Assembly (NCBI GenBank): GCA_028753945.1
Contig: JAPNXP010000006.1
Span: 124,001 to 188,000 of the forward strand
DNA from: Hexactinellida sp. DTS-2022
Taxonomy: Eukaryota; Porifera; Hexactinellida
Length of the DNA stretch: 64,000 nt
Direction: 5' to 3'
Shown here: in pieces, positions 42,373 to 53,543 of the stretch
How positions within the stretch are numbered: the first letter of the stretch is position 1
Layout of the letters: each line of letters begins with the position of its first letter
Made by a program: the position numbers and the translations under genes
Notes under the pieces: model-generated
The model's database searches: none
Told to the model about the DNA's origin: nothing
What the model saw: only the letters and a program-made list of their open reading frames with translations

Positions 42373-45300
42373 TGTCCGTTATTTATAGGTTATTATCTGT
42401 TTGTTTGTTTGTTTGTTGGTGTGCAGTTTATTTTTGATTTTCCTGTTGTTTTTGTCCGTTTATTGGTTATCAGTTTGTTTGTTAGTTAGTTAGTTCGTTC
42501 GTTTGTTTAATGTTTGTTTGATAGTTAATAAGTTTGTTGTTTTTGTGTATTAATGAAGTTGTTGTTGTTGTTATTTTTGTTTATTAATGAAGTTGTTGTT
42601 GTTATTGTTTTTGTTTGATTATATGGTTGTGTAGTAGTTGTTGTTGTTGTTATATTATTAATGTTGTTGTTGTTGTTGTTGTTTACCGTTAATATCCATT
42701 ATATCGACTGGAGTGAGTGGGGCGGGACTCGGAGTGGAAACAGAATCGAGTCTCTCCATACTGGGCGTGTCTGGGGTAGCAGCCTCGTGACAACCGTTAG
42801 ATGACTCCGGAATGTTGATAATGCTGCTGTGAGACTTTGTAGGAAGACAACCTATAAAGTGTGTTAAAATAAATAGTAAACAAACAAACTAAGTAACAAA
42901 CTAACAAACAAACTAACAAACAAACTAACAAACTAACAAACTAACAAACAAACTAACAAACTAACAAACAAACAAACAAACTAACTAACTAATTAACAAA
43001 CTAGCTAAATAACAAACTAACAAACTAACAAACAAACAAACAAACAAACAAACAAACAAACAAACAAACAAACAAACAAACAAACTAACAAACCCCTTGG
43101 AAGTGGGTGTTTATACAAATCCTCTGATAAAGTTGGACCAATAGAATTCCCTAGTTGCATTTCATGTGCCACATCATTATTGTGACCAATTAAATTAACG
43201 CTTTTGAAAGTAGTGTTGTTGTTGTTGTCTATTGTCAATCTTGGTGAAATCAATAAATCAGGTGAATAGTTGTTTATGCTTTGAGGGATATTCAATTTCG
43301 GTTTTCTAGGTGTGAAATTAGCCTTGTTGTGTGGCATTAGGTATGGCACTGGTGGCCTATGTCTGAGAGGTGGCATTGAAAAGGTGTTGCAATGTGGCAT
43401 GTTAGGTGGCTGGAAATTCGGGGGCTAGAGGTGTTATAATAATAACAACTTTGTTGATTGGTAAATACAGGAATACTCGTTAGTAGAACAGTGTTGCTAT
43501 TAAGTTAGTGTTTATATACAAATAATTACTGTTTATTTACAGTATACATACAGTAGAACCTCGTTAGTACGAACACGGTTAATACAAACACTATTTCAGT
43601 CCCCTTCAAAGCCTTTTCAATACAAATGATATTGGTTAATACCAATTCCGAATAAGGCGAACACATTTTGACGGTCCCCTGGTGTTCCTACTAACGAGGT
43701 TCTACTGTATTTCCTGTTAATATATCCCTACTAACGAGAATACTTTGTAAAACAGTCAACTCCCGTTATAACGAAGTGCTCGGGACCGTAATTTCATTTC
43801 GTTATAAGCGGAGTAAAATCAATAGATTAGAGGTTATATGGGATTTAAATGACTTCGTTATAAGCGGAATTTCGTTATATCCATTTAGTTGTAACCGAAG
43901 TTTTAATAATGTAATAATATAGAAGGATTTCCGGACCATTTAACGACTTCATTATAAGCAGGTACTTCGTTATATAAGACTTGGTTATAACGGGAGTTGA
44001 CTGTACATTACTGTATCCCTACTAACGAGAATACTTTGTAAATACAATTACAGTCGAAACCGGTTTATTCTAACTCGGGTTATTCTAACTTATCGGTTTA
44101 TTCTAACTATTGGTAATGCAATCTTTTGTAAGAAATTCCAACTATACTGTATTTTTCATCGGTTTTTTCTAACTATCGGTTTTTTCTTACTATTTTTATC
44201 TGAAAAGAAATGGTTAGAAAAAACCGGTTTGAACTGTACCTCACAACTTACAAGCATCGGACGCATGGTTCCATTAGGAACTGCCCTTATAGGTTCCCTT
44301 ATGATTGGTTGATTAGGCATACTACCATTATCCAGTGTAGGGAGTGAATACACCAATGGATCGTCAGTATTCGTATAAAACAGCTGTTCTATGTAATCTG
44401 GTGGTGTCAGGTTTATGCCGGCACAAACTCGCATAAACAGACGGAGACAAATGAAACTGGTTTTGATCCGGTTGAAATATGGTTCCTAAATGAAATATGG
44501 TTACTTATAGGATTTTAAATTTCAAGGAATTATCCAAGATCCTTTTGAAGTATAATTTTTTGAAAAGATTTAATTAGGAGCGCGAAAATTTGGAATCTTC
44601 TCCTATACCGTAATATAAATTTGTGATTTAGGCGTATGGAAATTGCATCAGACCAGGATTAGGAGCGTATTTACAAATGCCTGTATAATACACTGATCCT
44701 TATATGTAGACGGTCTATTTCTAGACGGTCTATAAAAGCCCATACAAAAAGCCAAAATTTTGTAGACCGTCTATAAATTCTGTAGACCAAAAGCCCTGCC
44801 GTCTATGGGTAATACTAATGTATATGTAAGAAAACCTGGTCTATAAATAGACGGTCTACATACAAGTTATTTCTATAAATGATATTATATAAATAAATCG
44901 GTTCCAATTAGGTTTTCATCCAGGGAAAATTTCTACGCGCCTATAAAATAATAAATTTTAGATTTGTACAGTGGATGCCGGTTATAAGAACATCATAGGG
45001 AACTGCATATAATGTCCTTATAACCGGCATAAATTATATAGGGTATATGGCAACCGTTTTTCCAATATAATGTTCTTATAACCGGCATGTTATTATATCC
45101 GGCATATACTGTATTAAGTCTATGGAGTATCTCTCGATTTTCGCGGGCCTCGAAAAGTTTCCTCTAAAATTCCGCGGCTAAATATAACCTTGGTTCCAGT
45201 TCAATATGGAACTATCTAGCTTACCCCTCTGAAACATTCCAACTGGTAGTCATGTAGACAGACAGCCCGCTCACGCATTGAAGATAGAATGTCTTTGAGA

Positions 45301-45439
45301 AGAGATCCCTTGACACCTTTCAATAGAGCTCCGAATTCTTTGTAGGATACAAACGGTGGAGAAGAGTTCCTTAGGAGAATCAGTATTCTGTATGTAAACC
45401 ATGCTGCTGATAGCTATATAGGGATAGTAGTAGTTGTAG

Positions 45440-45480
<41 letters not shown>

Positions 45481-47155
45481 GGTGTTGTTGTTGTTGTTGT
45501 TGGTGTTGTTGTTGGTGTTGTTGTTGTTGGTGTTGTTGTTGTTTAATTGTTTGTTAATATGTATAGGTTGTTGTTGTTGTTGTTTAATTGTTTGTTAATT
45601 TGTATAGTTTGTTGTTTATTTGTTTGTTCGTCCACTATTAGTTAAACTTCTTTTTGTGGTTGTTGTTGTTGTTGTTATTCTTGTTATTTGCTTTATATTA
45701 GTTTATGTGTGTATTTATTAGTTTGTTTACAGCTATTTGTTTGCTTTATATTCATTAGGTCTTCTGTTGTTAATTATCGTTGTTTGTTTGTTGTTGTTGT
45801 TGTTGTTTGTTATTGTTGCTGTTTGGGTTAAGTTGATAATTAATATATTTGTTTGTTGGTTGGTTTAGTTACTAATTTGTTAGTGTATCATTGTTGTTGC
45901 AGTTATTATTGTTATTATTATTGTTGTTGTTGTTTACTAACCACATCGTAACACTCATCTGGCGCTTCAACGGTTGCTATGTAGCAGAGGTTAGGAATGC
46001 CGTTAGTATGAATAACTGGCCTATCGGATTGCGAGTTGTTGTTGAGTTGGTTTGGAGTTTGTATTTGGGGAGAAACAGGTGTATACAGGTTAAAGCGAGG
46101 CTGACCTAATTTGTAATTGCAAATATAAAGTATATAGGGCTTATAGGGGATATCATATAAACCGTGTTCATATTAATCGGAATTAGTAATAACTTGCATA
46201 TACAGTCGACTCCGCTTAATAGAGTCACCTCGGGACCAGGTTACTTTGACCCGATTAAGCGGAGAAATCTATTAACCGAAATATTTTAAGCTAAAATGCA
46301 ACTCCGTCCTATAAATCCTGTGAAATTTAGACCCGATTAAGCGGAAAAATCTATTAACCGGTGGCTCTATTAAGCGGAGTCGACTAAATTAAGTGTAAAG
46401 GGCTTAACTTTTCTTAAATATTAACCTTGTTTCTAGAATTAATATTTCCCAATTCGCTATCAAATTTAAATTCTGTAACTCTTCCAAAATCAATTCTGGT
46501 CAAAATAATATTATGTTTGATATATCATATTTAGCTAGTTGCAAATGTTGGTAGCTATCTAACATTAATATTACCGTGTCTTTGGAAGAGATCCATAGGC
46601 GATCTCACAACTTCTCCTCTACAAATTGTACACATCCCCTAAACAGGTAAACAACAATAAACAACAAGCATTAATTCGGTTAATCGGTTACATATATTGT
46701 TGACCAGTTAAATGTCCTGTTAATAACAAGTTTTCTAATTAATAGCATAAAAGAATGGAATAAGTTTCCAAAAAATAAATTTTCTAAATAATTGCATAAA
46801 AGAGTAAAATTAACTGTAAAATTATCTGCATTTGCTAAAACCTAGAAATATCGCATTTTTTGCCTAAGAAAAATGCGATATTCCAATAGGGACCAGTGTC
46901 TAAAGTAGAACTGTAACTAAATATAGAACTGATTGTCTATTGGTAGTAAAGGTAAACCCTGGTGAGAAATCCAAAAACCTAATAACATATTATAAACAAG
47001 AGTAAACAAATATTTCATACTTGCACTGGTGGCATATGATATTCCTGTTTGCATTGTTTGCATTCCCATCTACCATTCTGGTTTCTAGGGTCCTGGAGTT
47101 TCGGAATGACTGGAATATTTTCCTGAGGGAGACTTCGCTCAAATGGGAGAGACAT
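36881..47155 (-). CDS. Large zinc-ribbon protein of unknown function, 18 exons, 1,154 aa
   Basis: Exons (minus): 47155-47021, 46638-46575, 46105-45942, 45413-45225, 44485-44252, 43424-43094, 42851-42687, 42320-42176, 41783-41594, 41136-40921, 40847-40746, 40293-40046, 39758-39502, 39123-39023, 38677-38379, 37973-37726, 37334-37203 and 37125-36881. Every junction is GT-AG with matching phase, totalling 1,155 codons. The N-terminal zinc ribbon has Cys32/35 and 48/51 (CKQC, CTIC). Two hydrophobic/helical regions follow (about 120-210 and 500-600), with Pro/Ser-rich linkers between. Near 850-1000 is a cluster of six CxxC pairs: CKEC 887, CSQC 901, CPKC 913, CYSC 927, CIRC 978 and CLRC 992, like double zinc ribbons. 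The last 80 residues are a Lys/Glu/Gln-rich coiled coil. I do not recognise the family. Zinc ribbons plus coiled coil suggest a nucleic-acid or protein-complex scaffold, no more. The ATG directly follows an AG, so a 5' non-coding exon or an extra coding exon may exist. Confidence 0.75.
37488..37627. mobile_element. Fold-back element family F (TCTAAAATTACAGCTG subtype)
   Basis: AATCTAAAATTACAGCTGTG at the left and CAACTGTAATTTTAGATTTT at the right. Intron of the zinc-ribbon gene. Confidence 0.8.
38039..38210. mobile_element. MITE family D copy
   Basis: CAGTCAACTCTGTTATAACG at the left and GTTATAACGGGAGTTTACTG at the right. It is followed immediately by a half copy of family E ending at 38278. 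Confidence 0.85.
38217..38278. mobile_element. MITE family E fragment (right end)
   Basis: Contains TTTCCATGCAAAGAATTGGT and the terminus AAACCGGTTTCGACTG; the left half is missing. Confidence 0.7.
39125..39305. repeat. AAC microsatellite in an intron
   Basis: (AAC)n with an imperfect ACAACATATATGGTGACTAA / ACAACATATATTGCGGATTA duplication, between exons 13 and 14 of the zinc-ribbon gene. Confidence 0.75.
39318..39442. mobile_element. MITE family B copy
   Basis: CAGTAGATGCCGGATATAAG and TTATAACCGGCATCCACTG ends, with TA and flanking GTA. Intron of the zinc-ribbon gene. Confidence 0.85.
39848..40030. repeat. Minisatellite of ATAAATATGTGT units
   Basis: About fifteen 10-12-bp units (TATAAATATGTG, TATAAAAATGTG). 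It begins at the remnant of a family-D end (ACTCGTTATAACGAATTGCT at 39817) whose other half is absent. Confidence 0.75.
40336..40665. repeat. GTTT / GGTT microsatellite tract
   Basis: Low-complexity GTTTGTTT and GGTTGGTT runs in an intron of the zinc-ribbon gene. The Val/Cys/Leu/Phe-rich frames over it are artefacts. Confidence 0.9.
41263..41437. repeat. Dispersed repeat, inverted partner at 22133-22305
   Basis: Reverse-oriented near copy containing GGAATTAAACCTTGTACTCC and two direct copies of CGGCACAGCTGTAATTTTAG. Preceded by a family-A-like fragment at 41223-41262. Confidence 0.75.
41909..42062. mobile_element. MITE family E copy
   Basis: CAGTCTAAACCGGTTTTTCT at the left and AACCCGGTTTCCACTG at the right, with the CTTTGCATGGAAATAAAG interior. 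Confidence 0.8.
42885..43090. repeat. (AAAC)n / AACTAAC microsatellite
   Basis: AACAAACTAAC units grading into pure AAAC immediately next to the donor of the exon ending at 43094. Confidence 0.9.
43551..43707. mobile_element. MITE family A copy
   Basis: CAGTAGAACCTCGTTAGTAC and CTACTAACGAGGTTCTACTG ends with TA flanks. Confidence 0.9.
43753..44003. mobile_element. MITE family D copy (long)
   Basis: CAGTCAACTCCCGTTATAAC and GTTATAACGGGAGTTGACTG ends. About 250 bp, with several internal CGTTATAAGCGGA repeats. Confidence 0.85.
44051..44236. mobile_element. MITE family E copy
   Basis: CAGTCGAAACCGGTTTATTC and AAAAACCGGTTTGAACTG ends. It completes a run of three different MITEs (A, D, E) in a single intron. 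Confidence 0.85.
44707..44858. repeat. Cluster of TAGACSGTCTA palindromes
   Basis: TAGACGGTCTA at 44707, 44722 and 44848 and TAGACCGTCTA at 44763, plus partial copies; the arms allow a long fold-back. A single similar site occurs at 55681-55691. Confidence 0.7.
44969..45111. mobile_element. MITE family B copy
   Basis: CAGTGGATGCCGGTTATAAG at the left and ATCCGGCATATACTG at the right, with the usual GGGAACTGCATATAATG interior. Confidence 0.85.
45430..45930. repeat. TTG microsatellite tract
   Basis: Long (TTG)n with GTTTAATTGTTTGTTAAT inserts, filling the intron between exons 3 and 4 of the zinc-ribbon gene. It touches the donor GTTAGTAAAC at 45936-45941. Confidence 0.9.
46203..46385. mobile_element. 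MITE family C copy
   Basis: CAGTCGACTCCGCTTAATAG and TATTAAGCGGAGTCGACT ends with GACCCGATTAAGCGGA internal repeats. Confidence 0.85.
46847..46882. repeat. 14-bp perfect hairpin
   Basis: AATATCGCATTTTT pairs exactly with AAAAATGCGATATT across an 8-nt loop, within intron 1 of the zinc-ribbon gene. Confidence 0.75.
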
Positions 47156-47177
47156 CTATAAATAGAATCTGTAAATA

Positions 47178-47358
47178 CAGTAGAACCTCGGTAATATACT
47201 AATGGACGGTAAAAATGTGTTCGCTTTATCTGGAGTTCGTATTAACCGGAGTAATACCAATTGAATAGCCATTGTAGGGACCTGATTTTGTGGATCTGTT
47301 TGTTCGGCTTATCCGGAAATTTTATATTAACCGTGTTCGTAATAACGAGGTTCTACTG
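47178..47358. mobile_element. MITE family A copy (long subtype)
   Basis: CAGTAGAACCTCGGTAATAT and AATAACGAGGTTCTACTG ends. The interior matches the copy at 24178-24361. It lies just upstream of the zinc-ribbon gene start. Confidence 0.85.
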
Positions 47359-50300
47359 TATATGGAACTATAAGTATTATTTAAGGGTAATCTGTATTGA
47401 TATTCGGGCGTTCACGGTGAATCTCAGAATTGCATAATTTACTACTAGGAATACTCTAGATGAGATAGAGATTGACTTCTATGATTTTTTTTTCTTAATT
47501 TTCAATCAAGATGGTGTTTTTTAATAAAATAAGACGTCGACTTCCTTATATGGGCATGACATTTTTTCAAAAATTGTTGAATCTTTTTGAATTTTTGAAC
47601 ATATTATTATGAGACTATTTCCTCTCAGTAATAATTTTTATTTTATTTATTTTTGCAGAAGAAACGATGCTAAAGGGCATTTTTTCAAAATAATCATAAA
47701 ACGCAGTCGTGCACTAAACTATCGTTATAAAATGTTAGAAGAAAAATTTTTCAATTCTAGTTCAAGGGTCTGAGGATGCATCATGTGTTACCCCAGAGAA
47801 ATTTTTTGACTTTCTGATTATTATTTTTGGTTTTATAAGCATTCTAAGGCTGCGGCCCACGAATTTTTCCGAATTTCAACATCAAAAGAGGTGATAAAAT
47901 TCTACACTGCCATATATTGTTCCCAAAATTAAAAATTTCGGAATCTACAGGTCAAAATATACAGGTTCACGTCAAAAAGTTCAGGAATATGTCAAAAATT
48001 AGGAAATTAGGGGCATAAAAGAATATGAAGGGTATGCAAGTACCCGGTGATCATATATTACTGTGGGAAATTGGACAGCAGAATAATTCTGTTATTCTTC
48101 ATAAAAATGCGCCAGCTTCTTATCTATGCGTAGCATTTGTTTTCAACACTTTTACAATAATATATCATGAGTTATGACCAATTTATGACTATGGTTTTGT
48201 CTGTTTTGTCATATTTTCACACCTCAAGGCCCTCAAATATACAATAAAGTATTATATAAAACACCAATTTGGTAATACAAATATGGAAATAGCATTTGCG
48301 CACAAAATGAGACGTTACACAACACGATCCAATCATTATTCGATAAGTTATGGACTTTTGGGCCACAGAAGGGGGCAAAAAATCTGACATTTCACACCTG
48401 TTGATATTTCAGAAACGCTTTGAGATAAAATGATCATAGGCATTAGAAAATACTGTAAATACCTGACTTTCTATACGTTTATAATACATTTTAGGACTCT
48501 AGGTGTCACACTTTTTAACATGACCATATATGGTAATTTGATGTGCCCAATTTTGATGACGAAGCAAATTTTGTAACTCTTGATCTCTGGACAGCAGAGA
48601 CTAGCTCTAAAATTCTAGTCACATCATGATACTATTTCTTACTCATTGGATAAACTTTTGGGATTATATTATAATTCGAATGATGTGTTCTGATTTCAAA
48701 TGCCCAAATATGGTGGTGTCAAAGTGGCAATATGTTAAAAAGCTGACAAAAATCCAACTTCTGATCCAAATGAGATAGAGCTTAGCTCTAAATTTCTAAA
48801 AATAGTCTAATTCAATTTCAAATGACATTATCTATTTTATGCAGTTTAGGAACTCCTTTTCCTCGCACTTTCATATTCTGGACTCAGCCACTTCGACACA
48901 AATTAATTAAATGCTAATTATGAAGGTGTAAAAAAAGACCATTTGGGCATATGGATGTAAAAAAGAGAATTTTTATTCTAGAAAGTCAAACTTTTTTTTA
49001 AAATGCTCAGTATAAGTAGGCGCATGTTTTAAAAGCGGGCAGTTTTGGCAATATAATACAAAAAAATTGAATTAGTATACTTTTAATGAAAAATAGTGGG
49101 TTTTTTTTGACCAATTTCACAAAAATGACAATAACATAGAGTAGATTAAAGAAAAAGCATATTTCGGTTCGATTTAAAACATTGAGTATTGACTCAGGTA
49201 TATTTTATAATTGACATGTTTCGCGCTAAAAACTAACATAAAATTTTTTTGTAAATATTTGGCTAGTATGGATTAGGCCTATATTGACATTGTCTAGTTC
49301 ATAACTAAGGATATATACATAGTAGAACTCTAATATTTTCAGGGATATCTTAGATATATTAGTACTATCCAAAAACGCAATAAAAACATTAGGTCGTCGG
49401 GTGTCAAAATATCAGTACAGAGTACCCTTAAGTGAGAATTTACCTGGTTTGATTAATTTTCTTTGGAAACTGATACCAAAATTTAATCAAGGGGTATAAA
49501 TTTCAATTTATAAATACGCATACAATTCAATTTATCAAACAAATTGAGGCGCCAAAATGTTACGTGCACTCATTTATAATTGGTTAGTTACCAAATGGAG
49601 ACATTGGTATGATTTTATTTCGGATTATAATCATATAGCGTTTTAACCTAACAAAAGGGTAACTAACTTAATTCCAATATAAATGACGTAATCACAAATA
49701 TCTAGCAAACAATTCTAGAACAAAAATATTACTTACAATTTTGATGTCATAAAGTTTAAAAGTTTAATTTAATTATTAGTTTTACTTCCATTATCAAAAT
49801 GAGCTAATATAATTGCAATTTGATAACACGTGCAAGTTACACAATGAACTCAATGGAATTCAATTATTTCACAATCTGAAGCCACAACTAATTCAATGCA
49901 ACCTAATACATCAATATGCTGTTAAACCATACAATCTGATTCGTCGCTGCATGTATGGAATTCATTATGCCTTTGAGTAAAGTAAGCCTATACAATGTAT
50001 ACAATGGAAGTCATGGGGTAAAATATTGAAATTATAGTATAATTTAGGTATTTTCGTAGCAACCATTCCTAGGGAAATAATGCATGGAATGTTGTGAAAA
50101 TATCATATTCGTGTAGGTATGTTTTTCTTCTATCTACAAGTTTATTTTTAGCCACGGACGCTTGTGAAAAGTAGTATTTTTGAGGGATTATTTGTTGCCA
50201 GGTTGAAACTTATTGCAAAGGTGAAATTAACTAGATAGTAGTTTCTAATACAAAAATATTGAATTTATTTTTTGAATGTAATTAAAGGAATTTCTCCGAA

Positions 50301-51964
50301 AATAGTAACATAAATATGACCCAAATTTAAAAATGTTGTTTATGAAATATGTATGTTTTTAGAAAACAGAAATGTCATCTTTTTCTGATAAATATTTGTT
50401 GTTTTTTATCAAAATTGGTCCCAAATTCAACTATGATAATATTTCTTTTCATGGATTCTAAAGGCAGAAATAGCGAATTTGTATAAAATGAATTATTCAC
50501 AAAATTTTAATCTTCGCATATTTTGTGTGATTGTTTGTGCTAAAAAACTACAGATTTCATTCCAAAATGCGCACTAAAGCAATGTTATTATCCGCAAATA
50601 ATAAAACACAAATAAAACGTGTTGTTTGCATGGAAAAGTAACCAAATTTTATAGTAATTTTATTAGTAAACAACAAATTTGTTTTCCATTTGGAAAGTTC
50701 ATGTTTACATCAACAAATATATCAAAGTTTTCATATAAAACCACAATTACCTTACAAAACAACCTCCAAAATATAAACAACAGCAAATAAACAAAAGGCC
50801 AAATTAACTAGATTGGGATAATACCAGTAGACCAACAAATATGTAGGATAATAGTTTTAGATATATATATATATATATATACAAACACTTGTAACAAGTA
50901 AACAAATCTTAAATGTTGACAAATAACCATACACTTTAGAAGGTGTAAATACCTTTTGGTTATAAATCGCTCGCTGGGATTTTGGAATTGAATCTAATTG
51001 GTTCAAAGTTTTGATTTTTCATTTAGCTATACTATGGACTATTATAGGGTAAGTTGAACTAATTTAGTATGCACATAGAATTCAATGGAAACTGCAACTA
51101 TACTCACTAATGAATTGCACTGCTTATAATAGTTAGTAGGCGTTTATAAAATGTTTTTACACCTTTTGGGATGTTTTTTGTATATTTGTGAAGATAAATA
51201 TAAATAAACTATTTGTTTATTTATTGTTTATAAGCGGAAATTTTTGGAATTAACAATGAAAACATCTGTTTTGGACTGTGAAATGAATTATACTTTTAGT
51301 TACATATTTTCACACCTATAGATGTGTAGCAATTGTTGGTTGTTTTTTTGAAATTAATGTAGCTTTTCATTGTTTACAGCTACATAATTTCACATTTTCT
51401 AAATTATTATATAAAACAAACAATTTTTCATTTTTTGTTGCATGTTATTTACCTTTCAAATTCGTCATTTGTCCACAAATATATTCCATTTATTTCCTTG
51501 AAAATTGAAAGACCTTTTTCACACTTCTAACTTTTGATAAACACAAACAAATTTCTTGAATATACACAAATACAGTTTTGCTTTTTTTTGAGATTTGTTT
51601 GATTATAAGTAAGTCGGAACACAATGGATTTATATCCCAACATAATACAACCATTTGTATTTCACTAGGGATATGCACTATAAATATATAATACATGGTT
51701 TTAGTGCGAATAATAAAACTGTGCGTTAATAATCCTTAGTTCCTAATTAAGTTCCATAAATTATTTTGCAATAATCACTATGGGAGTGAAGAATATTATT
51801 TGGTGTTTATAAGGGCATTGTTTGTGTTTACTTTTGTGTTTTCTAATTCGATACACTTTTCAGTTTAGTTTATTGAGTTATTAATTTATACATTTTCAAG
51901 CACAATCAAGGTTATTTTCTTCCATTAAAAATTAATCAAGTTATAAAGCAGTATTTATTTATAT
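47359..51964. other. 4.6-kb gene desert
   Basis: AT-rich, with stops in all frames. I see no exon-like stretch, no CAGT-type MITE and almost none of the AAC/AAAC repeats so common elsewhere; only a (TA)n run at 50862-50880. A 68-codon frame at 51490-51696 has no recognisable features. Confidence 0.6.
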
Positions 51965-52003
51965 GTTCGTTATATCCGACTTGGTTATAACGGGAGTTGA
52001 CTG
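51965..52003. mobile_element. MITE family D right-end fragment upstream of the Rab gene
   Basis: TTCGTTATATCC, then GTTATAACGGGAGTTGACTG, ending 24 nt before the Rab start codon; no left end is seen. Confidence 0.75.
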
Positions 52004-52027
52004 TAGTTACCTTAGCTTAGCCTAGAG

Positions 52028-53294
52028 ATGGCACAGTCTACATACGACACTTTGTCTAAGGTTGTGCTAATAGGAGAGTCAGGTGTGGGCAAGAGTAGTC
52101 TGGTACACAGATTCCTAACCGGAAGTTGGTTAGAGAATACGACACCTACCATAGGCATAGACTTTCATGTGAGAGATGTGGAGTGTAATGGGAAGACTGT
52201 AAAGCTACAGATATGGGACACAGGTAGGGGTGTTGTTGTTGTTTGTTTGTTTGTGTGGTTGTTTGTGTGGTTGTTTGGTTGTTTGTTTGTTTGTTTGTTT
52301 GTGTGGTTGGTTGTTTGTTTGTGTGGTTGGTTGGTGTTTGTTTATTTGTTTGTTTGTTTGTTTGGTTGTTTACTCCTGTTTGTTTATCTATTTGTTTACC
52401 CCCTGTTTACTTTTGTTTACTCCTTGTTTACTTGTTTACCTGTTTACTTGTTTACCTGTTTACTTGTTTACCTGTTTGTTTACTTGTTTACCTATTTACC
52501 TGTTTACTTGTTTACCTGTTTGTTTACCTGTTTGTTTACCTGTTTACTTACCTAGGGGGCCAGGAGAGATTCTACTCGCTCACCAACACCTACTACAGAG
52601 ACATGCACGGCGCATTCCTCGTGTTCGACCTTAGCAACCAGAGATCGTTCGACAGACTAAAACAGAAATGGTATCCGGACCTGTGTTCCTTCCTGGCGGA
52701 CCAGGAATGCTCAAAACTAATCATTGGGAACAAGTCTGATAAGGAACAGGTATTCAGTCGGTATATACAGTATATGCAGTAGTTAGTTCCGGTTATAAAA
52801 ATTATCCATGGTTATAAGGTTACCCCTTATTAAGCGGAGTTGGCTGTATTCATTTTTTCTTTGTTTATTTCCATGCAAAGAATTGGTTGGACAAAACACT
52901 GTATATTGGCTCATAAACCGGCACTATAATCTACTGTATATTGGTGGTTTAATACAGTAGTATACGATACTATAATATACTGTATATTGTTTGTATAATG
53001 TAGCTAATGTGTGTTTAGGTGGTGGACCAAGATTCCATCGATGACTTTGCAAACGAGCACAATTTAAGGTTTGTGCGTGCGAGTGCTCAGAACAACTATT
53101 ACGTGGAGGAAGTTATTATAATGATGGTACAAAACCTGTTGGATAAAGTGTTCCCTGCTTTACAGAATCCTGATAATCCCCAAGAAGATCATAAGACCGT
53201 CAGATTAAATCTAACTGAAAAACCTGAAAACCAGGGTGAGGCACAAACAAAGGAATTGGAAGATAATAGTGCTTCCATTTGTTGCCCTACTTAA
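52028..53294 (+). CDS. Rab-family small GTPase, 221 aa
   Basis: Three exons: 52028-52223, 52556-52749 and 53019-53294. Phases agree (222 codons). G1 is GESGVGKSS (16-24), the effector region is TIGIDF, G3 is WDTGGQERF (63-71), G4 is NKSD (124-127) and G5 is ASAQ (151-154). The protein ends CCPT, a CCxx prenylation signal typical of Rabs. IGIDF and YYRDMHGAFLVFDLS mark it as a Rab, not Ras or Rho; I cannot assign a subfamily. Two unusual points: the near-universal Ala of WDTAGQE is Gly here (G66), and G5 has Gln where SAK is usual. Intron 1 is a GTTT/TTAC repeat tract, so frames reading through it are false. Rabs recruit effectors on membranes in their GTP form and control vesicle traffic. Confidence 0.92.
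52224..52555. repeat. GTTT / TGTTTACC repeat tract forming Rab intron 1
   Basis: GTTTGTTT grading into tandem CTGTTTACTTGTTTAC units right up to the acceptor at 52555. Confidence 0.85.
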
Positions 53295-53295
53295 A

Positions 53296-53352
53296 TAGTT
53301 AAACAGTTAAACAGTTAAACGGTTGGACAGTTAAACGGTTGGACAATTAAAC
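53296..53352. repeat. AGTTAAACGG minisatellite after the Rab stop
   Basis: Tandem CAGTTAAA / CGGTTGGACAGTTAAA units directly after the stop codon, with a second short block at 53448-53478 (GTTAAACGGTTAAACGG). Similar GTTTAACCG units occur in intron 7 of the PH-domain gene. Confidence 0.75.
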
Positions 53353-53543
53353 TGTTTGTTAATATATGTTTTTGAATTGTTTATAATAATTGTTTGCTCT
53401 TAAACTTCTTGATTCTATTTTAGAATTAATTATATATTATTCAGGGTAGTTAAACGGTTAAACGGTTAAACGGTTAGATTGTTCTCATCATTTGTTGTTG
53501 TTTACAAAACAACAATATTATATTCTAGAAACACAGCTTAACA